From contig JAHHIB010000010.1 in NCBI GenBank assembly GCA_019359075.1, forward strand, positions 1-64,000: a stretch of DNA of 64,000 nucleotides. Direction: 5' to 3'. Within the stretch, counting starts at the first letter, position 1, and every line of letters begins with the position of its first letter. The translations under genes were made by a program, and so were the position numbers. The notes beneath the pieces are model-generated. The model was not told where the DNA came from. It saw only the letters and a program-made list of their open reading frames with translations, and made no database searches. The stretch comes from Kalymmatonema hyalinum WJT4-NPBG1 (GTDB lineage: Bacteria > Cyanobacteriota > Cyanobacteriia > Cyanobacteriales > Nostocaceae). Positions 37,133 to 46,958 of this stretch are shown piece after piece.

Positions 37133-37852
37133 ATGCAATCTCCATCCTCCTTTTCTGAGGCATCACGTCCTTTTTTGACTTGGCAACGAATTCTTGATTG
37201 GGCTCAGGAACACTACCGCTGCCGCACCTTTAGCAAAGATGAGCGCATTCCAGCCCGACCTGGATTGCTGTATTTGGTGCAAAGGGGCGCGATCCGCATG
37301 GTGGGAACCGCCCAGGTTAGTGCGACTGCCAGTCAGCTAACATCTCGACGTATCAACAGAACCCCAGAAGAAGCTTTCTTAGGGTTTGTTGGTGCGGGGC
37401 AACCGTTTGAAATTGTTGCTCAGTCACCGTTCACACTCCAGGCTTACGCCCACGTTGATCAAACTGCGGTGCTGTGGATGTACTGGCACGATTTAGACAA
37501 CTGGCCTCACTTCCGCCGCGAAGTTATGGATGCCTTTAGGTATCAGCACCAGCGCAAGCTGCTGTGGCTGAGCGCCTTAGGACAACGGCGCACAATTGAC
37601 CGACTCTTAGGATTCCTCACCTTATTGATTGAGGAATATGGAGAGCCGGCAATGAGCGATACCGATCCAGATGTGATTCGCGGTTATTGCCTGCCCTTCC
37701 CCCTCACCCATGCCCAAATTGGCAGTGCGATCGGTTCGACCCGTGTCACCGTCACCCGCTTAATGGGCAAACTGCGTCAACGCGGATTAATCCTCACTCA
37801 AGGCGACAATCTCATTTGCTTGCCAGCAGAGTCCATTAACAGAGTCAGCTAA
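37133..37852 (+). CDS. Crp/Fnr family transcription regulator
   Basis: 239 aa. An N-terminal cyclic-nucleotide-binding-like barrel (residues about 30-135: RIPARPGLLYLVQRGAIRMVG, FLGFVGAGQPFEIV, then HVDQTAVLWMYWHDL) is followed by a long helix (EVMDAFRYQHQRKLLWLSALGQRRTI). A winged helix-turn-helix follows: LTHAQIGSAIGSTRVTVTRLMGKLRQRGLI. The cAMP-binding RxS signature is not evident, so the effector may differ or be absent. It is transcribed away from the DALR gene and converges with the phosphate-binding-protein remnants. The target genes are unknown. Confidence 0.8.
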   Translation: MQSPSSFSEASRPFLTWQRILDWAQEHYRCRTFSKDERIPARPGLLYLVQRGAIRMVGTAQVSATASQLTSRRINRTPEEAFLGFVGAGQPFEIVAQSPFTLQAYAHVDQTAVLWMYWHDLDNWPHFRREVMDAFRYQHQRKLLWLSALGQRRTIDRLLGFLTLLIEEYGEPAMSDTDPDVIRGYCLPFPLTHAQIGSAIGSTRVTVTRLMGKLRQRGLILTQGDNLICLPAESINRVS

Positions 37853-37904
37853 AGCAAGACCAGATGCAGTGGAGAGCGAATTTTGACAAACCCTACTTGG
37901 GTGA

Positions 37905-38310
37905 GGAGTTCGGTATCCCTGCTAAGTTAGCAGTAAGTTGACGACACCGACACGTACTTGCTGCTTGATTTGACCAATCTGTTTGACCACCACAAACAGA
38001 TTGCACATAATTGGCTACTTTCCGAATTGGAAAGCCTTAATGTTCAATTTGTTTCGTTTACCAGGAAGTTCATAAGGGAGGACAAGAGGTTCTTGGTAGG
38101 GAGCAACGAATTGCCCTTGTTTATGTCCCAACGGCAAGGGCTGGATTGAACATTGAGGAATAATCTCTGGGGCAAAAGTGTAGTAGATGCTACTAGGACG
38201 ACCAGCCACTTTTTGCGACGCTTGGGTGGTAGTGGAACTTGCTTCCACCTTAGGCAAGGAAAGCTTGACCACCCAAGATGTCTTGCACAAATTCTTTGAC
38301 CAAGAAACAA
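37905..38310 (-). pseudogene. Decayed PstS-like gene, copy 2
   Basis: Three reading segments on the minus strand align to the C-terminal 135 residues of the intact gene next door: VKEFVQDILGGQAFL, then (shifted) VEASSTTTQASQKVAG and YYTFAPEIIPQCSIQPLPLG...VAPYQEPL, then after a stop NLFVVVKQIGQIKQQ. The counterparts are FFEDNILGGEKF, VQYIPTTTEALREVA, YYASAPEVVGQCSIKSLPLG and LFVIVKQNGQTDQQ. There is one frameshift and at least two stops, and no N-terminal half. Confidence 0.8.
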
Positions 38311-38536
38311 CTCAGCAATCTACGTCAGAATTCCCAGGTGAATTCTGTCTGACTCGGTGGCGAGGAATAATACTAAGCCCACGCCATTTGCTTTATGCCG
38401 CAGAACCGATCCACTACAGTGGCTCTTTGAATTTGAAGGCAAGAGAAAAAAAAGAATTCTTCCATGGGGAATCTCCCTTTGAACATCCTAGTCTTGAGCT
38501 GTGTTTTGCGTTTAGCCCAAGCTGAGTTCTTCTCAA

Positions 38537-39568
38537 TCAGCGAATTCTAACAAATCCAGCTTTAGAAATTAATTCCTGACCTTGATTTGTCAGCAGTAAC
38601 CTAGCGTAAGCTTCTCCTGCTTGCTGATCTGTTTGACCATTTTGTTTCACAATCACAAATAACCGTCGAGTGATGGGGTACTGATCACTTTGGAAAGCAG
38701 CTGCATTCAGTTGGTTACGCTTTTGCGAACACTCAGAAAGAGGAACGAATGGTTCCTGATAGGGTGGAACCAGTTTCTCGGCTGTTTTTCCCAGTGGCAG
38801 GGATTTAATACTACATTGTCCGACAACTTCAGGAGCAGAGGCGTAGTACATACCACCAGTATTTTTCGCTACTTCTCTCAAGGCTTCGGTTGTCGTAGGA
38901 ATATATTGCACATTTTCCCCAAACTTTTCACCCCCCAAGATGTTATCCTCGAAAAATTCGACGGTGCCACCTTCTTCTATACGGCGAGAGTAAGGTGTTA
39001 TGGGTAGATTGGGACCGCCTACTTGCTGCCAGTTAGTAATTTTACCTGTGTATATTTCTTTGACTTGAGCAACTGTTAAACCAGGGATGTTGAGACTGGG
39101 GTTAACTGCGATCGCAATACCATCAATTGCTACAGGAATTTCTTTGAGTGTAAAGCCCCGTTGTTGCGCCTGTTGGTATTCTTCATTTTTAATTGAGCGC
39201 GACGACTGAGAAAAAGCTAATTGGTTATTTAACAGCATTTTGATGCCACTACCAGAACCAGGTGCGCCTGAAGTGGGATCAGTGTAGCGTAGTTGAAACT
39301 GAGGAAACACAGTTTGAATAGCTGAATCAACTTCTCTGCGGATTGGTGCCCAAGTGGTGCTACCACCATAGCTAAATAAGCCAGAGGGGATATTTGGTAC
39401 TTGGGCAAAGTTTTCAAGATTCGATCCAACTTGTTGTGATTGATTGTTGCTAAAAGAACCTATGTTAATACTAGAACGATTCAGCCACCAATAAACAGCA
39501 CCTACTAATCCCAGTGTAATCACCAGAGTTAGAACCAAAACCGCAGTTTCGTTTTTTTGTGACATCAT
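38537..39568 (-). CDS. PstS-family phosphate-binding-like protein, membrane-anchored
   Basis: 343 aa. Residues 8-28 are a hydrophobic anchor (VLVLTLVITLGLVGAVYWWL) without a lipobox. A PBP-like fold follows: SYGGSTTWAPIRREVDSAI, SGSGIKMLLNNQLAFSQSSRS (the anion-contacting Gly/Ser region), DGIAIAVNPSLNIPGLTVAQ, IYTGKITNW and GTVEFFEDNILGG. In the Pst system such proteins bind phosphate for an ABC importer, but no pstCAB genes lie here. Instead it is flanked by two decayed copies and, upstream on the same strand, a membrane Ser/Thr kinase. It may serve as a periplasmic sensor; that is inference. Confidence 0.8.
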   Translation of the reverse strand: MMSQKNETAVLVLTLVITLGLVGAVYWWLNRSSINIGSFSNNQSQQVGSNLENFAQVPNIPSGLFSYGGSTTWAPIRREVDSAIQTVFPQFQLRYTDPTSGAPGSGSGIKMLLNNQLAFSQSSRSIKNEEYQQAQQRGFTLKEIPVAIDGIAIAVNPSLNIPGLTVAQVKEIYTGKITNWQQVGGPNLPITPYSRRIEEGGTVEFFEDNILGGEKFGENVQYIPTTTEALREVAKNTGGMYYASAPEVVGQCSIKSLPLGKTAEKLVPPYQEPFVPLSECSQKRNQLNAAAFQSDQYPITRRLFVIVKQNGQTDQQAGEAYARLLLTNQGQELISKAGFVRIR

Positions 39569-40503
39569 AGCTATTTTTTTATTCTTTCAATTCAATATTT
39601 TTTTGCGTCTTTAATAATTGGTTTATATGAAAAAATTAAAAATATAATTATTTGTATTGGTATTGCCACAAAGTAAAACTAGTGCGTCATTCCTAATTAT
39701 TCATTTGTCATTATTATCCCACAAAAAAATCGCTTCTTTGAACGAAATAATTTCTAAGTAATTACGAATTATTAATTATAGTAAAGTGTGGTTTCAGCAT
39801 AAGTAGATTACTTTTAATCGTCAAAATTGAATCATGGGAGCATTGCTTCTGGAGGAAAAATCTTCTGTTGTCAACATACTGCCAAATTTCCATAAGCCTT
39901 GCTTAGACTTACGAGCCTTTTTTTGAATCCATTTCCCTTTAGTAGAAATACAACAAACTTAAACTACAAACTCAAGTTGCAGCATTTCGGAATTATCCAC
40001 TAGATTTATTTGCAAAACAGTTGATGCTTGCTTTGTCATCACTGTCTCTATATATATAACGCTGTAACCCAACAAGCACTTTGCTAGAAACGGGAATAAG
40101 TAGGTGTGCATGAAAAAATATAAGATAAACCTAAGCCCCCAGCCCCCAACGCTTGCAAGGGTTAGGGGAGTAAAAGCCTCTCCCCTGGCTGCTGTAGAGG
40201 AATGGAAGCGAGATTTTATATTTAATTGTGCCTACCTACTTAGTTATATGGGCGCATATTTATCGATATTGCTGCTTTTTGTCTAAAATATTAGCAACAT
40301 GAGCAAGGCGAGGGCTGACAGTTTCTTGCCTTCGCCATTTACACTAGTAGCGCTTTGCGGAATTCAAAATTCAAAATTCAAAATGTTTACACTATAAGCT
40401 TTTCGTCGATTTTGTATGGTAGCTTGATTCCCGCCACGCTGTACTAGTTGCTAAGGAATTTTCACAAGTTGAGCCAGACGTGCCTGACGGTAAAAGATGC
40501 TTA
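39569..40503. other. Gene-free region between PstS-like copies
   Basis: About 930 bases. They contain AT-rich sequence, an AATTCAAA tandem near 40358-40382, and a Pro-coding-like repeat stretch (about 40131-40195, AAGCCCCCAGCCCCCAACGC then TCTCCCCTGGCTGCTG) of the kind dispersed in cyanobacterial intergenic DNA. No supported gene is present. An N-terminal half for the PstS remnant at 40504 was sought and not found. Confidence 0.5.
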
Positions 40504-40668
40504 TTATTTGATTCTGCCAAATCCAGCCTCTTCAATAAGTTGTTGATCCTGAGTAGTCAGCAGCAAATTGGCATAGGCTTCCCCAGCTTCCCGCTTCTTT
40601 TCATCGTTTTGCTTGATAATTACATACAACTTGCGGGTGAGTTCTTCAGGGTAGCGGCTACTCTTAAA
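40504..40668 (-). pseudogene. Decayed PstS-like gene, copy 3 (C-terminal fragment)
   Basis: The minus strand encodes SSRYPEELTRKLYVIIKQND, then EKKREAGEAYANLLLTTQDQ and QLIEEAGFGRIK before a stop. It aligns with the C-terminal end of the intact protein (LFVIVKQNGQTDQQAGEAYA). Nothing upstream matches the rest of the protein, so only about 55 codons survive. Confidence 0.8.
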
Positions 40669-40953
40669 TCCCTCATGGAAAGGAGGGATTAATAAGGTAT
40701 GTTTAACTGCCTGTAGATTATGATGAATATACTTTTTACCAATATTTAACCTTATATTAAAGTATTAACCTTGCCTTAAAGTAGCAGCAACCAATTTATA
40801 TAAGGTTGCCTGTGCTTAGTAGCCTGGTTAAGCATTTTTTTGACGAGTATTATTTAAATACGTTGGCAAAAATAAATATCAAGTTGCACAGCGCTTGGCA
40901 ATTAGGGATTTGAGATTAGAATATTCCCAGTCGCTCGCCGTGAGTTCGTGTGT

Positions 40954-42369
40954 TTAAAGTATCAACGATAACAATTTGTAAATCAGACGAAAGAGTGCTG
41001 TGACTGCGATCGCCACTAAAGCAGCTGCAATAGACAAAATAACGACTGCCTCAATGGTAAGACTGCCACGTAAAAACAATAGGACAATCGGTAATGTGAT
41101 TGCAGGAAAAATCAACAAATCAGATCCTCCAATCCAGTGCTTCCATTGGGCAAGAATCAACCCTAATAAAATCACAGAAGAAGCAGCCAGGGTAATGATT
41201 GGCGATTTCAGCAAAGTCAAAAGACCAATCGCAATCAATGCTCCTTCAAACCCACTAAATGCTGCTCTCGTTAATACTTTTAGAAGAGAAAATTGATGTG
41301 CAGGCGGACGCAAAGAAGGAGATGGCTTTTGTTGCGGTTGAGTCTGTATTTGCTGTGGCTGTGGAGTAACAGCCGGTTGACGGCGATTAATTTTTGTAGA
41401 AGGTACAGGTTTTTGAGGTGCGTCAAGGGTATCTAAAACTTCCTGCGCTGACTGATAACGTTGATTTGCTGCGCTTAGGAGCATTTTGTCTAGAATACCA
41501 GCAAGGTGCGTACTGACAGTCACATGACTTTGCCACTTCCACTGGTTACTATACCCATCGAACAGCTGAGTTATCTGTGTTTCGCCCGTTAGTAACATCA
41601 GGGTTGTGACAGCCAAAGCGTACAAGTCTGTAGATGGGAAGACTTGACCTCCAGACATTTGTTCGGGCGGAGCAAATCCCATAGAATATATACCAGTGGA
41701 AGCACCAGATGCACCAATGGGAGCGTTTGTAACTTGTTTGACTGCGCCAAAATCTAGCAAGTAAAGTTTGCCGTTACGATGGCGCATGATGTTAGAAGGT
41801 TTGATGTCTCTGTGAATAATACCTTTTTCGTGAACAAACTTGAGGAGCTTGAGAACTTCTCGCAAGATTTCCAAAACTTCTTGTTCTGAATACTTGCCCT
41901 TTTGGGCTAACTCTTGCTCTAGATCTTGTCCGTCAATATATTCCTGTACTAAATAAAAAAACTGGTCTTGCTGTACCGCTTGGAAGCTAGGAACTATCAC
42001 CGGAAAGTAAGCAAACAAGTCAGGGATTTGCTCGTGTTGATGTCCTATCTCCTCTAGAACAACTGCTTCTCGCTCAAATAAATCTTGTGCCAGTTGCAGT
42101 TGAGTAGGGCTTAAATTGCCTGCTGGTTGAAATTGCTTAACCACGCATTGGCGCATTCCTGGGGTATAGCGATCGCGTGCCAAAAACGCTGCTCCAAATC
42201 CGCCTCGTCCCAGTAGCCTTGTTGGTAGATAGCGTCCCACCAAAATTAGCGGCATACCACAAGTTGTGCAGTATTTTTGCTGCACCGTTCTGAGGGTCGC
42301 ATGATCATCTAAATCTGGAAAATTGTTTTGCGGGCGAGGGCAGTGTGGACGAGTGCAATAAACTTCCAT
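40954..42369 (-). CDS. Membrane-bound Ser/Thr protein kinase with Cys-rich N-terminus
   Basis: 471 aa. The N-terminus has C-x4-C (CTRPHC) and C-x2-C (YCTTCG), a likely small zinc finger. The Hanks-type kinase domain (about residues 45-310) has GRGGFGAAFLARD, the ATP-binding Lys in CVVKQF, HRDIKPSNIM with catalytic Asp, DFGAVK and the APPEQ activation-loop end. After a Pro/Gln-rich linker come four transmembrane segments (about 360-470). The kinase faces the cytosol. It is upstream of one intact and two decayed phosphate-binding-protein genes on the same strand, an arrangement that suggests coupled sensing. Substrates are unknown. Confidence 0.85.
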   Translation of the reverse strand: MEVYCTRPHCPRPQNNFPDLDDHATLRTVQQKYCTTCGMPLILVGRYLPTRLLGRGGFGAAFLARDRYTPGMRQCVVKQFQPAGNLSPTQLQLAQDLFEREAVVLEEIGHQHEQIPDLFAYFPVIVPSFQAVQQDQFFYLVQEYIDGQDLEQELAQKGKYSEQEVLEILREVLKLLKFVHEKGIIHRDIKPSNIMRHRNGKLYLLDFGAVKQVTNAPIGASGASTGIYSMGFAPPEQMSGGQVFPSTDLYALAVTTLMLLTGETQITQLFDGYSNQWKWQSHVTVSTHLAGILDKMLLSAANQRYQSAQEVLDTLDAPQKPVPSTKINRRQPAVTPQPQQIQTQPQQKPSPSLRPPAHQFSLLKVLTRAAFSGFEGALIAIGLLTLLKSPIITLAASSVILLGLILAQWKHWIGGSDLLIFPAITLPIVLLFLRGSLTIEAVVILSIAAALVAIAVTALFRLIYKLLSLIL

Positions 42370-42381
42370 GATTCGTCAAGA

Positions 42382-42456
42382 GTCCATAGTCCATAGTCTA
42401 TAGTCAAAGGTCAATAGTCAATAGCCCTTGACCAATGACTAATGACTAATGACTAC
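42382..42456. repeat. Short tandem repeats (AGTCCAT / AATGACT units)
   Basis: Runs of heptamer-like units (AGTCCATAGTCCATAGTC, then AATGACTAATGACTAATGAC) fill the spacer between rbcR and the kinase gene. Such short tandem repeats are typical of heterocystous cyanobacteria. Confidence 0.75.
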
Positions 42457-42459
42457 ATC

Positions 42460-43470
42460 TTAATCATCGTGAGAATTATGCGCTCCTACATCGAATGCAC
42501 TAACTGTTATGGCTTTGTGTGACGTTTTTAACACTTCTATACTCCATCCAGGTGTAGCAAACTGGGGTAGAATTTCCCGACTAAATGCTTCTGCTGCCTT
42601 GGATCTGTAGCGATTAGGATTAAAAATCAGCCTCAGCATCCGCTTGACTATGACACCTTCAATCGGAGAGCAGTGCAGCACCCCCATTTGTAACTCTTTA
42701 GCAATTGCCGAGGTCGAGACAAAGGCTGCCCCCAAACCGGATTGTACGGCATTTTTAATGGCTTCTATGGAATTTAGTTCCATTTCGATTTTAAAACGCC
42801 GCGTATCAATGTCACAGCGTGATAGCACTTGGTCAATGACCTTGCGGATAGTAGATTGAGAATCGAGAGCTATGAATTGTAATTTATATAGGTCTTCTCT
42901 GTGAATCGTTTCAAGTTTGGCAAAGGGATGGGCTACAGGTATAATCAACGCCAGCTCATCCTCGGCGTATGGAACAATTTCCAAAGATTCCACCAGTTCA
43001 CCGGGAATTTCGCCGCCAATTATTGCCAAATCCACCTGTCCGTTAGCGACGCTCCAAGCGGTTCTGCGAGTAGAGTGGACGTGCAATTGCACCGCCACAT
43101 CTGGATATTTTTGTCGGAACATCCCAATCATCCGGGGTAAAAGATAAGTGCCGGTAGTTTGAGAAGCGCCAACAATCAAAGTCCCGCCTTGGAGATTTTG
43201 TAAATCCTCAATAGCGCGACAGGTTTCCTGACACAGACTGAGGATTTTTTCACCGTAGCTCAGAAGTAGATGTCCGGCTTCGGTTAATTGGGCGCGACGT
43301 CCTCCTCGGTCAAATAACGGGACATCTAGTTGCCGTTCTAGGTTTTGCACTTGCAAGCTAACGGCAGGTTGCGAAACGTACAGGCTATCAGCGGCGCGCT
43401 TGAAGCTCCCTTCTGCGGCGATCGCTTTGAGAATACGTAACTGATCTAAAGTGAAAGGAAGGTCAGACAT
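42460..43470 (-). CDS. rbcR: LysR-family regulator, RbcR type
   Basis: 336 aa from ATG 43470 ([20 protein letters not shown]); a TTG at 43515 is in frame but adds an unlikely leader. The winged HTH contains [20 protein letters not shown], and the effector domain contains [15 protein letters not shown] and [11 protein letters not shown], matching cyanobacterial RbcR and its plastid relative Ycf30. These activate RuBisCO genes and sense carbon metabolites. The neighbourhood with an NnrU-like gene, ndhF and ndhD is one often seen for rbcR. The rbc operon is not in the window. Confidence 0.85.
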   Translation of the reverse strand: MSDLPFTLDQLRILKAIAAEGSFKRAADSLYVSQPAVSLQVQNLERQLDVPLFDRGGRRAQLTEAGHLLLSYGEKILSLCQETCRAIEDLQNLQGGTLIVGASQTTGTYLLPRMIGMFRQKYPDVAVQLHVHSTRRTAWSVANGQVDLAIIGGEIPGELVESLEIVPYAEDELALIIPVAHPFAKLETIHREDLYKLQFIALDSQSTIRKVIDQVLSRCDIDTRRFKIEMELNSIEAIKNAVQSGLGAAFVSTSAIAKELQMGVLHCSPIEGVIVKRMLRLIFNPNRYRSKAAEAFSREILPQFATPGWSIEVLKTSHKAITVSAFDVGAHNSHDD

Positions 43471-44102
43471 AAGGCTAAACCCACAAAGAGAGAGAGGAGC
43501 GGCAATCTTCAACAAACCAGCGTAATAAGACGAATGGCAGAGCGTGATTTATTACTTGTTAAACTTCGAGGCTTTACTCGAAAAAGACAGTAGCATATCA
43601 TCTTGACTAAAGTCTTCTTTTCTACTTTCCAGCCATAATGAGTGGATTTTGAGGGGAATTGTGTTTAAACTCCACCCTGGTTTTAAAAAGCTTTCAAACT
43701 TTTTAGTTCTAATTTCAAAATCCGACGCACCCCGCTACGGTCTCCCCTAAAAGGAGAGACAATGATGTTGTTTCCCTGGAGTAGGGATTTAGGGGGGTAG
43801 GCTGTTACAAGAAGCCCCGTATTACGACCGTCTTGCCGGAGTAACAACGTTCTCATTGCGACATTTCGCCCTCCAACCAAATCTGCATATAACTCAAACC
43901 CATGACTTCTACTACAGCCAATCGTCAATCCTTGGTTTGGACAGTTGTGTTTATTTGTATGTCCGCAACACGGATACAACTGAGTGCAATAGTCAGCATC
44001 CACTCTTATGGCTGAAGAATTATTCATGACAACAGAGTGGATGAAGCCATCTAATTCAGCATACGACCATTTGGACTGAGAGACATTTGCTTTTCGCCAC
44101 TT

Positions 44103-44159
44103 CAGGTGATAGAGAACAGGGAACAGATGATAGCGCTGTCCCCTGTTCTCTATCACCTG
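44103..44159. repeat. 19-bp perfect inverted repeat (long hairpin)
   Basis: CAGGTGATAGAGAACAGGG (44103-44121) and CCCTGTTCTCTATCACCTG (44141-44159), with further ACAG/CTGT pairing inside. It is inserted in the TnpB remnant. Confidence 0.85.
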
Positions 44160-44420
44160 CACCCTGTTATTATATATTTCTTGACTGATATAATAAGGGA
44201 AAATACGCAAATAAAAAGTCAATTTTTCCAGTTTGTTCAGGTTGTTGAAAGTTACAATTTGTTTCGTAATATGGTCATTGATATCAGCAGTAAATTGTTT
44301 ACCTCTTGGAGAAAGTGCCATTAATCTGAGTTGAACACAGGGAGTCCCTTTTTGCTGCGGCGTTTTTTTGGCAGCACGGCTTGCCTTGTGTGATAAGTAG
44401 GTAGGTCTAAATAAACGAAA

Positions 44421-44454
44421 GTTTGTAGTAAGGGCTTTAGCGCTGACTACGAAC
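44421..44454. repeat. Palindromic dispersed repeat
   Basis: GTTTGTAGTAAGGGCTTTAG followed by CGCTGACTACGAAC, an imperfect 34-nt palindrome of a type recurrent in cyanobacterial intergenic DNA. Confidence 0.6.
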
Positions 44455-44486
44455 CAATAGTGCATTTTATGTTTAATTTCACCCAT

Positions 44487-44862
44487 TGACTTACCTCCTT
44501 TTCAGATTTGATAAGTTCTAGGGACTTTTGTAACCTAATATCCCAGGACAGTTTACTGTTCTAAAATGCCAGCGACGAAGTGTCATTGAGACAAATTTGG
44601 TTAGCAAGAGTGACTTCCTGTAACCAATTTTCCTTTTTTGAAGTCGCAATCAACTTCTCTTTAGCACTGAGAAGCTTCACATCAGACGGTAGCTTTTTCA
44701 TCAGGTGATATTATTCTATGGTGCTGATGAAGATGAGCAACTGGTGTTCATCTAACGCACAGACTACTTGGGAACAGGATATCCTGCCAGAGATTTTTTT
44801 ACATAGTTTGTGGTATTCGTTGTACTAAATTAAGTTTCCTTTAAATTACTTCATTTGCGTAT
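44487..44862. other. Intergenic region
   Basis: 376 bases between the TnpB remnant and the NnrU-like gene; no gene or clear signal seen. The NnrU-like promoter must be here. Confidence 0.4.
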
Positions 44863-45579
44863 ATGATGCAGCCGGCTTGGTTAACCCTTAGTCATTTTGT
44901 CATGGTGGGACTACTATTTGGTTTTGCAATTGTCCATAGTGGAGGTGCTGCCCTGCGCCCTTGGGCAGAAAAACATATTGGTTCTAGGCTTTACCGCATT
45001 TTCTTTGCACTAACCAGCCTGCCCGTGGCTGTTTACTTAATTATTTACTTTTTTAACCACCGCTACGATGGTTTGCAACTTTGGTATGTCCAAAATGTAC
45101 CGGGAGTGCAGCAATTCGTTTGGGTGCTGTCGGCTATTTCGTTTTTGTTTTTGTATCCTGCAACTTTCAATTTACTAGAAATTGCTGCTATCCAAAAGCC
45201 CGAAGTCCATCTCTACGAAACAGCAATTATTCGCATCACCCGCCATCCACAAATGGTGGGACAGATTATTTGGTGTGTTGCTCATACCCTTTGGCTGGGT
45301 ACGAGTTTTACCCTTGTCACTTCAATCGGGTTAGTGTTACACCATTTATTTGGCGTTTGGCATGGCGATCGCCGTTTGAGCCTTCGCTATGGGGAAGCCT
45401 TTGTTCAAGTCAAACAGCGCACTTCTATCATGCCTTTCGCAGCTGTTCTTGACGGTCGTCAATCTATCGTATGGCAGGAATTTTTACGTCCTGCTTATTT
45501 GGGGGTTGCCGTTTTTGTGCTACTACTTTGGTGGTCACACCCCCTATTGCTAGAATTCACAAGTAAGATAGAATTGTGA
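44863..45579 (+). CDS. NnrU / 15-cis-zeta-carotene-isomerase-like membrane protein
   Basis: 238 aa with about six transmembrane helices. NnrU-type signatures are visible: HFVMVGLLFGFAIVHSGGAALRP near the start, SRLYRIFFALTSLPVAVYLI, the His-containing loop RITRHPQMVGQIIWCVAHTLW, and HHLFGVWHGDRRL. Plant Z-ISO, a haem-dependent zeta-carotene isomerase, belongs to this family, and the conserved His residues could bind haem. Carotenoid isomerisation is thus possible but not shown. A 14-bp hairpin follows. Located between rbcR and ndhF. Confidence 0.75.
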   Translation: MMQPAWLTLSHFVMVGLLFGFAIVHSGGAALRPWAEKHIGSRLYRIFFALTSLPVAVYLIIYFFNHRYDGLQLWYVQNVPGVQQFVWVLSAISFLFLYPATFNLLEIAAIQKPEVHLYETAIIRITRHPQMVGQIIWCVAHTLWLGTSFTLVTSIGLVLHHLFGVWHGDRRLSLRYGEAFVQVKQRTSIMPFAAVLDGRQSIVWQEFLRPAYLGVAVFVLLLWWSHPLLLEFTSKIEL

Positions 45580-46235
45580 TTTTAACATAATCACGGCGGA
45601 TAAACAGGGATTGATAGGATGAAATATTCGTTTCATCTTATCAACTGCTACCAAATCAATGTACGATGAATTGAAGTAGCTGTCAGTGGGGGTGCGCTTA
45701 GTCGTTTTGAGATTTGACATTTGGTAGTTGCTAGTCAACCACCAGACTAGGGAGAGACTTGATCATTCGCCATTCCCTTTTCTATAATCAACTGTAGTTG
45801 ATTAAAATTGGCGAAAAGCAAGCTCACCAACTGCGACCAATACTTGAGAAAGTACTCAATAGTGTAAGAGCGTGTAGCTCCCCAGTTAAACCTGTGGGAC
45901 GGCAAGAGCGCACACTCGGAGCAACCTCCAAGGGCGCACTGCCTTACAAAAAACAGCCTTCTCCCTTGACAGAAGCAGGAGAAGCATAGCTGTAGATGTT
46001 ATGGGCATCTGTGGGTAAGCTCTATGCAAAGGTCGGTACCAAATTGGTGAAAAATATCTCTTTAGTAACGGCTATGAAGAGCTAAAAGTTTGAGAGAGTT
46101 ACCGTCTTGAATGTCGTACTGGCTTGTCTGTCAGCGTAGCAAGCAACACTGAAATGTTTGCATTCATTCTGACAACGCACTTTCTTCTGCTGACAGTTAG
46201 TTTTGATATCAAAACCATATAATTTCAGAGGCGTC
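45580..46235. other. Long intergenic region with repeats
   Basis: After the terminator hairpin at 45611-45644 the sequence holds a GC-richer patch (about 45868-45990), including CTTCTCC / GGAGAAG (45957-45983). A 63-codon frame lies across it, but its composition looks repeat-derived and I do not accept it as a gene. Confidence 0.4.
45611..45644 (+). terminator. Hairpin after the NnrU-like gene
   Basis: TTGATAGGATGAAA / TTTCATCTTATCAA, 14 bp with one G-U pair and a TATTCG loop, 31 nt after the stop codon. Confidence 0.6.
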
Positions 46236-46622
46236 ATGGTGTTGTCGGTTAGTGAGCGGACTTTTTCTCAAGAAGTTTTAGAATCTCCAACTCCTGTTTT
46301 AGTAAATTTTGGAGCACCTTGGTGTGGGTTGTGCCGAATTATTCACCCCTTGTTGTTGCAATTTAAAGCTCAATGCGGCGACCAAATTAAATTAGTGGGA
46401 GTGAACGCCGATGACAATTTTAAACTAGCGACAAAATACAAGCTTAAGTCACTGCCAACTTTACTGTTGATTGAAAATGGCATAGTACGGGTGCGTTTGG
46501 AAAGTTTTCGTGGAAGAGAAGATTTACTCTTAGCTTTGGAAGAAATTAAAGTCTGCTACACCGACCGCACCATAACTTACCATAGCCCAAAAACAGCGGA
46601 TTTAGGTTGTCGTTCTGCATGA
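46236..46622 (+). CDS. Thioredoxin-like protein
   Basis: 128 aa from ATG 46236, chosen because AGAGG lies 4 nt upstream; a TTG at 46203 is also open. Thioredoxin fold: VLVNFGAPWCGLCRIIHPLL with the redox pair C-G-L-C (canonical CGPC is changed), then KLVGVNADDNFKLATKYKLKSLPTLLLIENG with the cis-Pro. The C-terminal 25 residues are an extra tail. It may serve disulfide exchange near the NDH-1 genes that follow, but partners are unknown. A hairpin terminator lies between it and ndhF1. Confidence 0.85.
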   Translation: MVLSVSERTFSQEVLESPTPVLVNFGAPWCGLCRIIHPLLLQFKAQCGDQIKLVGVNADDNFKLATKYKLKSLPTLLLIENGIVRVRLESFRGREDLLLALEEIKVCYTDRTITYHSPKTADLGCRSA

Positions 46623-46958
46623 AGACTCATGAGTCATTAGTTATCAGTCATTAACTCACAAGAGTTTCGTTCAAAAATTATCACCGAAAAAGTACTCAGT
46701 ACTTAGGAGTCACAATATGTCCGCAGGACACGCAAAGAGCGTTCAGCGCGTGTGTATTTTGTACGGCTGGGGGATGACTTTTGGCGGCACACGCCCCCAT
46801 TTATGACATTCTGAATTCTGAATTCTTCTTCGGTGACTTTTAACCAAAACGAAAGATTTTCAGTCTGGATGGGTCTGATCGAAACAGCTAACTCTATAAT
46901 CTTGGCTAATGGCTAACGACTAATGACTGAATGATTAAATCTAAAACCAAACTTAACA

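Larger units (their letters stand above)
43683..44486 (-). pseudogene. TnpB remnant invaded by palindromic repeats
   Basis: The open frame of 267 aa is a patchwork. The C-terminal part is a TnpB zinc-ribbon and RuvC-III region: DADYCTQLYPCCGHTNKHNC, then PNQGLTIGC, HGFELYADLVGGRNVAMRTL and LLRQD. An earlier block (LSPRGKQFTADINDHITKQI) also fits TnpB. The N-terminal half, the first RuvC Asp and the usual Glu motif are missing. The start codon region comes from a palindromic repeat (44421-44454), and a long hairpin lies inside (44103-44159). Not a functional transposon gene. Confidence 0.65.

Noticed and set aside
40104-40286. 60-codon frame with a hydrophobic end
   Set aside because: It is built on a dispersed CCCCCAGCCCCCAACG-type repeat and has no family support.
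45798-45989. 63-codon frame between the NnrU-like and thioredoxin-like genes
   Set aside because: Composition appears repeat-derived, with no ribosome binding site and no recognisable protein; a decayed transposon tail is possible but not shown.
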